Of a stretch of 64,000 nt of DNA, positions 63,599-64,000 are shown piece by piece. Source of the stretch: Adineta steineri (lineage: Eukaryota; Rotifera; Eurotatoria; Adinetida; Adinetidae); NCBI GenBank assembly GCA_905250115.1, contig CAJNOI010000020.1:336570-400569 (forward strand), written 5' to 3'. The first letter of the stretch is position 1. Each line of letters begins with the position of its first letter. Under the pieces are notes generated by a model. It was not told the DNA's origin. It did no database searches and saw only the letters and a list, made by a program, of their open reading frames with translations. Position numbers and translations under genes: made by a program.

Positions 63599-64000
63599 AC
63601 ATCGCAAACATAGATTTAGAACTGAACTTTATTACATATATTTACATCTTACCACAAGAAGGAAAAGCGGTTTTCGGATTCTATAATACCTTCATAGGTC
63701 CTTATACATTGTGTTGGATTCTTGACTGGATCCTGATTACTATGAAGCGTCTTAGGAGCCATGAGATTACACAGGATCTGTTGGGATCACTTAGAATTTA
63801 TTAGAATCCATTCCGATATACGAAGGAGCCAGGATCCTGGTTTTACTGGTTGTATTACGACAAAAGAAACTCAGCAATTCATGAGCGACATAGTAAGATA
63901 GAGGAGTAAATTGAGCTAATAGTGATTCATCAATCGAAAACACTATCGGTGTTATACGCTGATGGCTTAAATCCATTCTTTAAAGACGTATCCCTTTTTT

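Larger units (their letters stand above)
62036..64000. other. terminal 2 kb with two TGTGGG fold-backs
   Basis: Holds fold-backs 9 and 10 and a 30-bp direct repeat at 63369-63425. From about 63,670 to 63,840 GGATCC-like words recur. No gene recognised; the missing 5' exon of the LRR gene could be here. Confidence 0.4.

Overview
The window looks like nuclear DNA of a bdelloid rotifer (Adineta/Rotaria type). It is AT-rich, the genes are compact, and most spliceosomal introns are about 50-60 nt with clear GT-AG ends. Short arrays and fold-backs of TGTGGG, the repeat reported for Adineta vaga telomeres, are scattered through it. The gene families include several that are expanded in bdelloids: ADP-ribosyltransferase (ART) fused to TPR or NHL repeats, F-box proteins and NLRC3-like LRR proteins. 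The organism call is inference. The exon structures below were worked out by hand from splice sites and reading-frame phase.

Layout. 1-2.9 kb holds two divergent F-box genes, the left one with an in-frame stop. 3.4-5.2 kb is a broken ART-TPR gene. 6.7-12.6 kb holds an SLC6 transporter, a small acidic protein and an unrecognised small gene, all on +. 13.7-15.8 kb is Nemo-like kinase on -. 17.4-20.5 kb has an intronless ADP-ribosylglycohydrolase and GDP-mannose 4,6-dehydratase. 21-29 kb has a phafin-like PH-FYVE gene, a BTB protein and a retinoic-acid-receptor-like nuclear receptor, each with a fold-back transposon remnant in an intron. 30.1-35.4 kb is a seven-PLAT LOXHD1-like gene. 36.6-43.8 kb is gene-poor, with a TMEM272-like protein, an orphan class-A GPCR and a small membrane protein. 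43.8-47.5 kb has SPCS2, PCNA and an unrecognised gene on -. 48.5-62 kb is the most accessory-like part: an intact ART-TPR gene, an F-box exon remnant, an ART-NHL gene with a 2.1-kb intron, a decayed gene and an LRR gene built from 141-bp exon-plus-intron units. Seven of the ten TGTGGG fold-backs lie between 47.8 and 63.6 kb.

How the genes relate. Most are ordinary housekeeping or signalling genes: secretion (SPCS2), replication (PCNA), fucose-donor synthesis (GMDS), endosomal trafficking (phafin), kinase and nuclear-receptor signalling, and transport. The unusual theme is ADP-ribosylation. Three ART loci, two carrying a TPR array and one an NHL propeller, share 64 kb with an ADP-ribosylglycohydrolase that could act as an eraser. 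The ART-TPR proteins also carry an unrecognised N-terminal alpha/beta-looking region of about 160 residues. The resulting architecture, an unknown domain plus catalytic ART plus a tandem-repeat module, is the best candidate here for an undescribed system. That idea is inference and needs structural and expression evidence.
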